From the NCBI GenBank assembly GCA_003133265.1, contig PKWQ01000133.1, forward strand, positions 1-5,411: a stretch of 5,411 nt of DNA. Reading direction: 5' to 3'. Under the pieces are notes generated by a model, which saw nothing but the letters and a program-made list of their open reading frames with translations, was not told the DNA's origin and ran no database searches. Every line of letters starts with the position of its first letter. Positions within the stretch are counted from its first letter, which is position 1. The position numbers were made by a program, and so were the translations under genes. Origin of the DNA: Acetobacteraceae bacterium. Its GTDB lineage: Bacteria; Pseudomonadota; Alphaproteobacteria; Acetobacterales; Acetobacteraceae. This document shows, piece by piece, positions 1 to 5,411 of the stretch.

Positions 1-890
1 TACCGTGCCGGCAGGTGCTCCTGGTACCAGGCGAGCGTCGGTTCCATCACCTGGTGGAACGCCTCGCCGGCATAGACCTCGTAATGACCCCAGCCCTTCA
101 GCACCACCAGCTTCTTCGGCTCGCCGGCGCGCTGGTACATCGCCTCGCTCTCCTCGGGCGGCACCAGCCGGTCGTTGTCGGTGGTGATGAACAGCACCGG
201 GCGCGGGGCAATCTTGTCGACCACCCATTCCGGATGAAAGCCCAGCGTGTCGTCCACGAACTCGACTGGGATCTGGCTCACCGCGCCGGGATTGCCCCGC
301 CGCGCCGCCGCCGACAATTCCGCCGACTGGCGGTCGGGCAGCAAAATCTCGGTGCGCTCGACGAATTCCGACGCCCCGGTCGTCGCGCGGCGCAGCCGGT
401 CGACGGCGGAGCGGTCCAGCAGGTCGTGGAACTCGTCGGGATGGCGCACGCTGCGCATCCAGCGCCGGCCGTTGCCGACGCCGACGACCGAGACGACGCA
501 CTTCACCCGCGCGTCGATCGCGGCGGTCCAGACCACCGTGGCGCCGCCATAGCTGGTGCCATAGATGCCGAGCCGGTCGGCATCCACCATCGGCTGCGCC
601 GCCAGGATGGTCAGCGCCGCCTGCGCGTCGGCCACGCGGCCGTGCGGATCGAGCCGGCTGGGTGAGCCCTCGCTGTCGCCCCAGCCCTTGTAGTCGAAAT
701 TCATCACCACATAGCCGGCCTCGGCCAGCAGGCGGGCATTGTCGGGCAGATAAAGGTTCCGGACGCCGGTATAGCCGTGGCAGAGCAATACGGCGGCGCG
801 CTTCTCCCCGGGCTTCAGGTCATCCGGCAGGAACAGATCGCCGCGAAGCTTCACGCCTTCGCTGTAGAAGGTGATCGGTTGGCTGGACAT
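1..890 (-). CDS. alpha/beta hydrolase (serine esterase/peptidase S15-like fold), 3' end at window edge
   Basis: A serine hydrolase of the alpha/beta fold, probably cytoplasmic because no signal peptide is visible. It reads 296 codons from ATG at 890-888. The visible motifs follow family order: HGYTG (residues 38-42, oxyanion-hole region), FDYKGWGDSEG (65-75), the nucleophile elbow GTSYGG with Ser113, TTDNDRLVP with Asp240 as likely triad acid, and GWGHYEVY with His269. The arrangement resembles the dienelactone-hydrolase/X-Pro-dipeptidyl-peptidase-like (S15) hydrolases of about 300 residues. The final two visible bases read TA in frame, so the next codon is either a stop (TAA/TAG) or Tyr; the protein is essentially complete. 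The start is supported by GGGGGAG 8 nt upstream. It is the last visible gene of the row, 69 bp after the isomerase gene. The substrate cannot be read from the sequence; a sugar lactone or acylated sugar is possible from context only. Confidence 0.88.
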   Translation of the reverse strand, partial: MSSQPITFYSEGVKLRGDLFLPDDLKPGEKRAAVLLCHGYTGVRNLYLPDNARLLAEAGYVVMNFDYKGWGDSEGSPSRLDPHGRVADAQAALTILAAQPMVDADRLGIYGTSYGGATVVWTAAIDARVKCVVSVVGVGNGRRWMRSVRHPDEFHDLLDRSAVDRLRRATTGASEFVERTEILLPDRQSAELSAAARRGNPGAVSQIPVEFVDDTLGFHPEWVVDKIAPRPVLFITTDNDRLVPPEESEAMYQRAGEPKKLVVLKGWGHYEVYAGEAFHQVMEPTLAWYQEHLPAR

Positions 891-898
891 GGCGTTTT

Positions 899-905
899 CT
901 CCCCC
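899..905 (-). promoter_or_regulatory. ribosome-binding site of the alpha/beta hydrolase
   Basis: On the minus strand GGGGGAG lies 8 nt before the ATG at 890-888. An ATG at 907-905 further upstream is out of frame with the hydrolase, so the 890 start is the supported one. Confidence 0.7.
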
Positions 906-913
906 ATCGCTGC

Positions 914-959
914 GCCCAGTCTCCGACGTCGGATGCCGCGCGGCAAGCGGGGGCTGGGC
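914..959. repeat. intergenic palindrome pair inside an inverted repeat
   Basis: The gap between isomerase and hydrolase holds two perfect 12-bp palindromes with no base between them: TCCGACGTCGGA at 922-933 and TGCCGCGCGGCA at 934-945. They are framed by a 6-bp inverted repeat, GCCCAG at 914-919 and CTGGGC at 954-959, whose right arm ends next to the isomerase stop codon. In RNA this could form a three-way junction with two stem-4/loop-4 hairpins; in DNA the palindromes have the symmetry of dimer-binding operators. No T-tract follows, so a classical Rho-independent terminator is unlikely. The symmetry is seen directly; any function is inference, and short GC-rich palindromes can arise by chance. 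Confidence 0.45.
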
Positions 960-2615
960 TCATGCAGCGAGCCATTCAATCGGCTCCCCGGCAACGAAAA
1001 CCGTGATGTTCTGGGTCAGCGCCTGGGCCACAAAGGCGCGGGTCACGTCGCGGAGCTGCGCCTCGTCCACGTAGGCGACCGTGATGTGGTTGCTCTGGTG
1101 GCCGGCCATCAAGTCGTCGCGGCCGACACCGTCCAGCACCACGTTCATCAGCGGCCATTCATAGGTGGTGGCGCGCCGGCGCCGCTCGAACTCCGCCGGC
1201 GGCAGCTCTACCGCGTGGCCGGTGCCGATATGCATGAACACCTGGGTGCCGACATAGTGGGCGCGCGCCCAGACGAAGCGGCCCGCCTTGCACTGGCCGG
1301 TGATCGTGGCGCCGCCGCGCGGGAAATACATCGACGGTTGCCGGTAGCCGACGGCGCCGGCGATGCCGCCCTTCAGGTGCTCGAACGGCACCGCGCCGGA
1401 GATTTCCAGATCCCAGTAGAACGTGCCGTTGAATTCGCTGCCCCAGCGCACGTCGTGCAATGTCGTCTCAGCCGGCAGGCCGAGCGAATCGAGCAATCGC
1501 CACAGCATTGTCTGCGGAATGGCGCTGCCCATGTCGACTTCGTTGATGCAGGAGATCGCCTTGCCGGGGCGGATGATGGTGCCGTCGCTATCGGGGATCG
1601 GGAAACGCTCCGACGAGCCGATCGCCCCTTCGGCGAAGTCCGACGCGGCGCAGGAGCGGGCGAGACCCTGCTGGTACTGCACACCGACCGCCGACAGGCC
1701 GAAGCGCTGGCCGAACCGCGCCAACGCGATCAGCATGGCGCATTGCTCCAGCACTTGCGCGCGCACCAGCTGCGTCGCTGGATCGGTGCCGTAATCGAAC
1801 CGCATGCCGCGCGCCTCATACCAGGCGAGGCAGGCTTCGCGCAGCGATTGCGGCACCTCCGCCATCTCCGCCAGCAGGGCGGATTGCGACAGTGCCTCCA
1901 GCGGCAAGCCAATCTCGCACAGCGCCGCCTGCGGGAACACGCCGTTGATCATGCCCATGCACAGCGTGTCGAACAGGCCGATGATGTCCTTGTGGCGCAG
2001 CACATACTCGCCGACCTGCCGGCCGATCGCGCCGGCCGGCGACGCCAGCACCGCGTGGCCGTGCGGGATCGTATGCAGATAACTGGTGTCGTGCTCGATG
2101 TGCCCGGTATCGAGCCACGCACGCAGCCCGCGCAGAAACAACGCATCGTCGAAATTCTCCGACCACAGGCGCGAGCAAGACCGCCCAAGGCTGGTCAGCG
2201 TGCCGGCCATGCACAGCATGCCGACGAGGCCGGGCCAGGTGCCGTCGAAGTTCGCCAGCAGCAGGACCGGACCACGATGCCGTACCAGACTGGCGGCGAG
2301 GTGGTGGGAATATTGCCAGGCTGTGAGCAGCACGATCACCGGCGCCTCTGGATCGATCGAGGCGAACAGGTCACTGCCCTCGCGCTGGCCGCTGATGAAG
2401 CCATGGCCGCGTTCGGCCTTCACCGGATGGGCGCGCCGCAGCGCGATACCGAACTGCTCCGTCAGCACCTGGCGCAGTTTGGTCTCGAACTTCTCCTGCA
2501 CCGGCCAGCATTGCACGTTGGCGGATTCGCGCAGGTCGGCATTGGTAACAAGCAGAACTTCGTGGCTGCCGGCACGCAGCATCGGCTGTTCGGTCGGTAG
2601 ATTCAGATGCAACAT
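960..2615 (-). CDS. L-fucose/L-arabinose isomerase-superfamily protein (putative aldose-ketose isomerase)
   Basis: Likely a cytoplasmic, metal-dependent aldose-ketose isomerase; 551 residues, somewhat shorter than E. coli FucI (about 590). The N-terminal part has the Rossmann-like pattern of the superfamily, with APVIVLLTAW at 91-100 and VLLLANFDGTWPGLVGML at 117-134. The C-terminal half carries the catalytic-domain pattern: CINEVDMGSA (356-365), corresponding to the usual C-E-x-D region, then LHDVRW (386-391), then LEISGAVPFEHL (403-414) where relatives have a HCG-type segment, and GHQSNHITVAYVD (505-517). By analogy with FucI (Glu337, Asp361, His528), Glu359, Asp388 and His510 (or His506) are candidate metal ligands; this is a by-eye alignment. 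ATG at 2615 has AGAAAGG 8 nt upstream; Met12 is a less supported alternative start. It follows a pentulose kinase gene by 46 bp. D-arabinose or L-fucose-like sugars are the best substrate guesses. The superfamily call is good, the substrate uncertain. Confidence 0.8.
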   Translation of the reverse strand: MLHLNLPTEQPMLRAGSHEVLLVTNADLRESANVQCWPVQEKFETKLRQVLTEQFGIALRRAHPVKAERGHGFISGQREGSDLFASIDPEAPVIVLLTAWQYSHHLAASLVRHRGPVLLLANFDGTWPGLVGMLCMAGTLTSLGRSCSRLWSENFDDALFLRGLRAWLDTGHIEHDTSYLHTIPHGHAVLASPAGAIGRQVGEYVLRHKDIIGLFDTLCMGMINGVFPQAALCEIGLPLEALSQSALLAEMAEVPQSLREACLAWYEARGMRFDYGTDPATQLVRAQVLEQCAMLIALARFGQRFGLSAVGVQYQQGLARSCAASDFAEGAIGSSERFPIPDSDGTIIRPGKAISCINEVDMGSAIPQTMLWRLLDSLGLPAETTLHDVRWGSEFNGTFYWDLEISGAVPFEHLKGGIAGAVGYRQPSMYFPRGGATITGQCKAGRFVWARAHYVGTQVFMHIGTGHAVELPPAEFERRRRATTYEWPLMNVVLDGVGRDDLMAGHQSNHITVAYVDEAQLRDVTRAFVAQALTQNITVFVAGEPIEWLAA

Positions 2616-2623
2616 GATAAGTG

Positions 2624-2630
2624 CCTTTCT
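2624..2630 (-). promoter_or_regulatory. ribosome-binding site of the isomerase gene
   Basis: AGAAAGG on the minus strand ends 8 nt before the ATG at 2615-2613 and decides this start over the internal Met12. It directly abuts the weak hairpin at 2631-2653, so folding of that hairpin could affect access to it. Confidence 0.6.
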
Positions 2631-2653
2631 GCCTGCCCGTCATGCGGGAGGGC
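2631..2653 (-). other. weak imperfect hairpin in kinase-isomerase gap
   Basis: The arms 2631-2639 and 2645-2653 pair around a 5-nt loop. In the minus-strand transcript this gives a 4-bp CCCG/CGGG inner stem, two mismatches, then a 3-bp outer stem. There is no following T-run, so it is not a convincing terminator. It lies between the kinase stop codon and the isomerase ribosome-binding site and could act on transcript processing or translation, but may be chance in GC-rich DNA. Confidence 0.25.
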
Positions 2654-2661
2654 GCGGTGGG

Positions 2662-4257
2662 TCATTCCATCATCCGCCGGTAGCGGCACCAATCGTCGTA
2701 CAGCGCCAGATACACCGCGTATTTCGTATCGTGGAACGCACGTCGTGCCGGATCGGCGCGGACCACGCCGCCGGGGCGCACCATCGCCGCGGCGGCGTGG
2801 TGCAGGTCCGGGAATCCACCCGATGCGGTGGCGGCCAGCACCGCGGCGCCGAGCGCGACCGTCTCGTCTTCGCTTGCCAGATGCAGGTCGCAGCCGGTGG
2901 CGTCGGCATGTTCGCGCAACAGCAACGGGTTCCGCGTGCCGCCGCCACACATCACCACGCGCTGGATACGATGTCCGGCTTCATTGAGCGAGGCTATGAT
3001 GTGCCGTGTGCCGTAGGCCAGCGCCTGCACCGTCGCCAGATAGCGGCGTGCCAGCGCATCCGGCCCGTGCTCCAGCGATATTCCGGCCATGATGCCGCGC
3101 GCTGCCGGATCGGCGCGCGGCGATCGGTTGCCGTGATGATCGGCCAGCACATGCAGATGCCGCGTCGGTTCGGGCTCGCGCGCCTGCAATGCCGCCACCC
3201 ACGCGTTCGCCACGGCATAGACGCTGCGATGGGTCGTCGCCGCCTCTGCCTCCAGCGCCGGCCAGGCGTCGCTCTGGCGCAACGTCCAGTCGATCAGCGA
3301 ACCGGCAGCACTCTGGCCGCCCTCGTTCAGCCACCAGCCGGGCAGCATGGCGCCGAAATACGGCCCCCAGACGCCGGGGACCATCACCGGCGTCCGGCTG
3401 TTCACCAGATGGCAGCAGGAGGTGCCGCTGATGATGGCCAGCCCGCCCTCGGGTTCGGCGCCAAGCAAGGCGAGACCGCCGGCATGCGCGTCGATGATCC
3501 CGGTCGCCACAGTGGTCCCCGGCAGCAATCCCAGTTCCGCCGCGCTGTGCGCCGACAAGACACCGGCGGCCGAACCGAGTTGGCGGATGTCGGCGGGAAT
3601 TTTTGCCAGCACGTCGGAAAGCCCGACCGCCGCCAGCAGGCTGTCGCTGAACCGGCGCTCGTGCGCCAGATAGTTCCACTTGCAGGTCAGCGTACACACG
3701 CTGGCGACATCGGCGCCGCTGGCGCGCCACACCAGATAATCCGCGAGATCGAAATAGCGCCAGACGGAGGCAGTGCGTTCGGGAAAACGCCGGTGCAGCC
3801 ATAGCAGCTTCGGCAGCTCCATCTCGACGCTGACCTCGCCGCCGACATAAGCTAGGGCCGGATCGTCGGCGGCGTTGATCTCCGTCGCTTCGGCAACGGC
3901 GCGATGATCCATCCACATGACGATGTCGCGCACGGGATCGCCGTCCTCGGCGACCGAGACCGGCTGACCGCCGGCGCCGACCGCCACCAGCGAGCAGGTC
4001 GCATCGAAGCCGATGCCGTGAATCGCCTCGCGCGGCAGGCTGCATTCGGCGACCGCCTGGCGCACGGCGGCGCAGGTCTGCCGCCAGATGTCGGCGCTGG
4101 ACTGCTCGTAGACATCGCCATGCGGGTTGAACTGCTGAATGGGACGCACGATTTCGGCCCGCCGCGTGCCGGCGTGGTCGAACACCGCGGCGCGCACGCT
4201 GCCGGAGCCGACATCGACGCCGACCGACGCCGAATCCTGTGCCCCTTGGTCAGCCAC
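2662..4257 (-). CDS. FGGY-family pentulose kinase, D-ribulokinase-like
   Basis: ATP-dependent sugar kinase of the cytoplasm; likely reaction D-ribulose + ATP -> D-ribulose 5-phosphate + ADP (EC 2.7.1.47). The 531-residue length fits the FGGY family. Visible landmarks: GVDVGSGSVRA (13-23, N-terminal phosphate-binding loop), GIGFDATCSLV (81-91), MWMDHRA (114-120), LPKLLWLHRRFPE (148-160), DLADYLVWRASG (170-181), GIIDAHAGG (253-261) with Asp256 as the probable catalytic base, SGTSCCHL (277-284), GVWGPYF (295-301), WWLNEGGQS (308-316) and the C-terminal ATP-site motif VVMCGGGTRNP (434-444). TCSLV at 87-91 is, as I recall, a signature reported for the D-ribulokinase branch (human FGGY, yeast YDR109C), and VPGVWGPYF with LNEGGQS also resembles that branch more than AraB or XylB. 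The start is GTG at 4257-4255, with GGGAGG 8 nt upstream; it overlaps the permease end by 8 nt, implying translational coupling. L-ribulose or another ketopentose remains possible as substrate. Confidence 0.93.
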   Translation of the reverse strand: MADQGAQDSASVGVDVGSGSVRAAVFDHAGTRRAEIVRPIQQFNPHGDVYEQSSADIWRQTCAAVRQAVAECSLPREAIHGIGFDATCSLVAVGAGGQPVSVAEDGDPVRDIVMWMDHRAVAEATEINAADDPALAYVGGEVSVEMELPKLLWLHRRFPERTASVWRYFDLADYLVWRASGADVASVCTLTCKWNYLAHERRFSDSLLAAVGLSDVLAKIPADIRQLGSAAGVLSAHSAAELGLLPGTTVATGIIDAHAGGLALLGAEPEGGLAIISGTSCCHLVNSRTPVMVPGVWGPYFGAMLPGWWLNEGGQSAAGSLIDWTLRQSDAWPALEAEAATTHRSVYAVANAWVAALQAREPEPTRHLHVLADHHGNRSPRADPAARGIMAGISLEHGPDALARRYLATVQALAYGTRHIIASLNEAGHRIQRVVMCGGGTRNPLLLREHADATGCDLHLASEDETVALGAAVLAATASGGFPDLHHAAAAMVRPGGVVRADPARRAFHDTKYAVYLALYDDWCRYRRMME

Positions 4258-5161
4258 CTTTCACGCCTCCCGCCGTCAGACCGGCGACAATCTCCTTCTG
4301 CATCAGCAAAGTTAGCAGCAGCACCGGCGCTGTCACCACCAGAGCCGCGGCAGCCAATGGGCCCCAGGATATCTGCTCGAAGGTCAGCACGTTGTATACC
4401 GCAACCGGCAGGGTACGGGTGCTGCGCCCGGCCAGCACGACGCCGAAGATGAAGTTGTTCCAACTGAAGATAAACGACAGGATCATGCCGACGATGATGC
4501 CGGGCCGCGCGAGCGGCACCGCGACATAGCGGAATGCCTGCCAGATGTTGCATCCGTCCACCAGCGCCGCCTCCTCCAGATCGATCGGCAGGCCCTCGAA
4601 ATAGCCGATCATGATCCACACGACGATCGGCACGGTGATGACCAGATGGGTGATGATCAGCGGCATCAGGGTGCCGAGCATGCCGAGCCACTGGAACATC
4701 AGGAACAACGGAATGAGATAGGATAGGCCGGGCGTGACGCGGGCGATCAGGATCAGCACCGCCGCCTTGGTGGCCTTGGTCTTGGCGATGCCGTAGCCGG
4801 CCGGCACACCCAGCAGCAGCGCCAGCCCGGTGGCGGTGAACGAGACGATGACCGAGTTGATCGTGTAGGTGAGGAAATCGTTCTTGGCGAACACGTCGAC
4901 GAAGTTCGCCAGGGTTGGCGGATACGGGATGAACACGGGTGGATACGCCGTGTTGTCCGCCTCGTTTTTCAGCGACAGCGACGCCATCCAGAAGAAGAAC
5001 AGGATCGCCGGCGAGATCAGGAACAGCACGGAGATATATAGCCAGAGCCTCTTAAGCCGGCGGCGGAAGCGATAGGGATTGACTGCGCGCATTTCCGTCG
5101 CCGCAAGGGTGGCGGCGGGCTTTGTCGCCATGTCGCCCCGGATTGGCGCGGCGGCGGTCAT
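4250..5161 (-). CDS. carbohydrate ABC transporter permease, MalG/UgpE type
   Basis: One of the two membrane subunits of a CUT1-type sugar importer in the inner membrane. It pairs with the permease encoded just upstream and couples to an ATPase not seen here. From ATG at 5161-5159 it has 303 residues, usual for the family. Six hydrophobic segments are visible at about 39-60, 99-126, 133-160, 162-188, 220-244 and 265-289. The cytoplasmic EAA loop reads EEAALVDGCNIWQAF (196-210) followed by VPLARPG (215-221), the ATPase-docking motif. The C-terminus GLTAGGVKGG is typical of MalG-like proteins. A GTG at 5176 would add 5 residues, but the ATG at 5161 is preferred: it overlaps the upstream stop as ATGA and has GGGAG 8 nt upstream. 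The N-terminal 30 or so residues before the first membrane segment are rich in Ala and look poorly conserved. The neighbouring kinase and isomerase suggest a monosaccharide, probably a pentose or deoxyhexose, as cargo. Confidence 0.95.
   Translation of the reverse strand: MTAAAPIRGDMATKPAATLAATEMRAVNPYRFRRRLKRLWLYISVLFLISPAILFFFWMASLSLKNEADNTAYPPVFIPYPPTLANFVDVFAKNDFLTYTINSVIVSFTATGLALLLGVPAGYGIAKTKATKAAVLILIARVTPGLSYLIPLFLMFQWLGMLGTLMPLIITHLVITVPIVVWIMIGYFEGLPIDLEEAALVDGCNIWQAFRYVAVPLARPGIIVGMILSFIFSWNNFIFGVVLAGRSTRTLPVAVYNVLTFEQISWGPLAAAALVVTAPVLLLTLLMQKEIVAGLTAGGVKGG
4266..4271 (-). promoter_or_regulatory. ribosome-binding site of the kinase gene
   Basis: GGGAGG on the minus strand, inside the last codons of the permease gene, sits 8 nt before the kinase GTG at 4257-4255. 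It supports the GTG start and translation coupled to the permease. Confidence 0.75.
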
Positions 5162-5411
5162 ATCGCATGCTCCCACTGTCGCATGCGCAGCAGCAGGCCG
5201 GTGATCAGCAGGATCAGGGCGAAAAACACCACGACCATGGCCGAGGCATAGCCCAGGTCGTAGTAGCCGAACGCCGTCTGATACAGCAGCATGTTGATGG
5301 TTTCGCTTGCGGTACCTGGACCGCCATTGGTGATGACGAAGATAGTATCGAACGCCTTCAACGCATCGATGATGCGCATCGCCGCCGCGACGACGATGAA
5401 CGGCCAGACCA
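5158..5411 (-). CDS. sugar ABC transporter permease, MalF/UgpA type, C-terminal fragment
   Basis: The last 83 residues of a CUT1-type ABC permease; the gene continues beyond the right edge of the window. The frame is open to the edge, beginning VWPFIVVAAAMR, so the Met at 5379 is internal and not a start. The segment MRIIDALKAFDTIFVITNGG followed by PGTASETINMLLYQTAF is the signature region after the EAA loop in MalF/UgpA proteins (R-x-x-D-A-x-K-x-F-D ... T-x-G-G-P-G). The final membrane segment is MVVVFFALILLITGLLL, followed by a short basic tail RMRQWEHAI. Its TGA at 5160-5158 overlaps the ATG of the next permease as ATGA, so the two subunits are translationally coupled. Family is clear; the cargo cannot be told from this fragment. 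Confidence 0.94.
   Translation of the reverse strand, partial: VWPFIVVAAAMRIIDALKAFDTIFVITNGGPGTASETINMLLYQTAFGYYDLGYASAMVVVFFALILLITGLLLRMRQWEHAI
5170..5174 (-). promoter_or_regulatory. ribosome-binding site of the MalG-type permease
   Basis: GGGAG on the minus strand lies 8 nt before the ATG at 5161-5159 and inside the end of the upstream permease gene. The alternative GTG at 5176 overlaps this site, which argues against GTG as the start. Confidence 0.7.

Noticed and set aside
15..665. A 216-codon open frame on the plus strand opposite the hydrolase
   Set aside because: The minus-strand frame holds a complete catalytic triad and family motifs; the plus-strand product is Arg/Ala/His-rich without recognisable features.
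914..959. Rho-independent terminator after the isomerase gene
   Set aside because: The palindromes form only short stems and no T-run follows on the minus strand, so a classical intrinsic terminator is not supported.
891..959. Promoter for the hydrolase in the gap
   Set aside because: TTGCCG could be read as a -35 element, but about 17 nt later there is only GAGACT, with no convincing -10 hexamer; not strong enough to annotate.
777..2600. A 607-codon open frame on the plus strand, antisense to most of the isomerase gene
   Set aside because: Its translation is rich in Arg, Ala, His and Gln with no recognisable domain, and it lies opposite a protein with clear family motifs and a good ribosome-binding site. 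GC-rich codon bias on one strand commonly leaves long open frames on the other.
2086..3804. A 572-codon open frame on the plus strand across the isomerase-kinase junction
   Set aside because: It runs antisense to two convincing genes and through their intergenic gap, and has low-complexity composition (His, Arg, Gln, Gly) with no family motif. Treated as a shadow frame.
5162..5176. Extending the MalG-type permease to a GTG start at 5176
   Set aside because: The GTG sits on the Shine-Dalgarno sequence of the better ATG at 5161, which also forms a classic ATGA overlap with the upstream stop codon.
5158..5379. Treating the 73-codon frame starting at Met 5379 as a small membrane protein gene
   Set aside because: The frame stays open to the window edge and the residues before this Met (VWPFIVVAAA) continue the MalF-type permease pattern, so it is the C-terminal end of a larger protein.

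Overview
The window is a GC-rich, tightly packed stretch of bacterial chromosome. All five genes lie on the minus strand, so transcription runs from right to left. The strong G/C third-position bias, the long spurious antisense reading frames and the style of the protein families suggest an alphaproteobacterium (Rhodospirillales/Acetobacteraceae or Hyphomicrobiales type). This is an inference from composition and protein style only; there is no rRNA or other marker gene here.

Layout in order of transcription: (1) 5411-5158, the C-terminal end of a MalF/UgpA-type sugar ABC permease, cut by the window edge; (2) 5161-4250, a complete MalG/UgpE-type partner permease, joined to the first by an ATGA overlap; (3) 4257-2662, an FGGY-family pentulose kinase closest to D-ribulokinases, starting with GTG inside the end of the permease gene; (4) 2615-960, a 551-residue protein of the L-fucose/L-arabinose isomerase superfamily; (5) 890-1, an alpha/beta hydrolase with a clear Ser-Asp-His triad, complete except possibly for its last codon(s). 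Gaps are 46 bp between kinase and isomerase and 69 bp between isomerase and hydrolase. Each complete start has a Shine-Dalgarno-like purine run exactly 8 nt upstream.

The genes read as one catabolic operon: import of a free sugar by an ABC transporter, isomerisation of an aldose to a ketose, then phosphorylation of the ketose. A D-ribulokinase-like kinase next to a fucose-isomerase-like protein makes D-arabinose -> D-ribulose -> D-ribulose 5-phosphate the simplest reading, because L-fucose isomerases also act on D-arabinose. Substrate identity is inferred, not shown. The solute-binding protein, ATPase and regulator are not in the window and would be expected to the right of 5411. The hydrolase could be an accessory esterase or lactonase of the pathway, or an unrelated passenger.

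The two intergenic gaps hold the only non-coding structure I can see. The 69-bp gap has two abutting perfect 12-bp palindromes framed by a 6-bp inverted repeat. The 46-bp gap has a weak imperfect hairpin that touches the isomerase ribosome-binding site. I see no RNA gene, mobile element, CRISPR array or obvious promoter.
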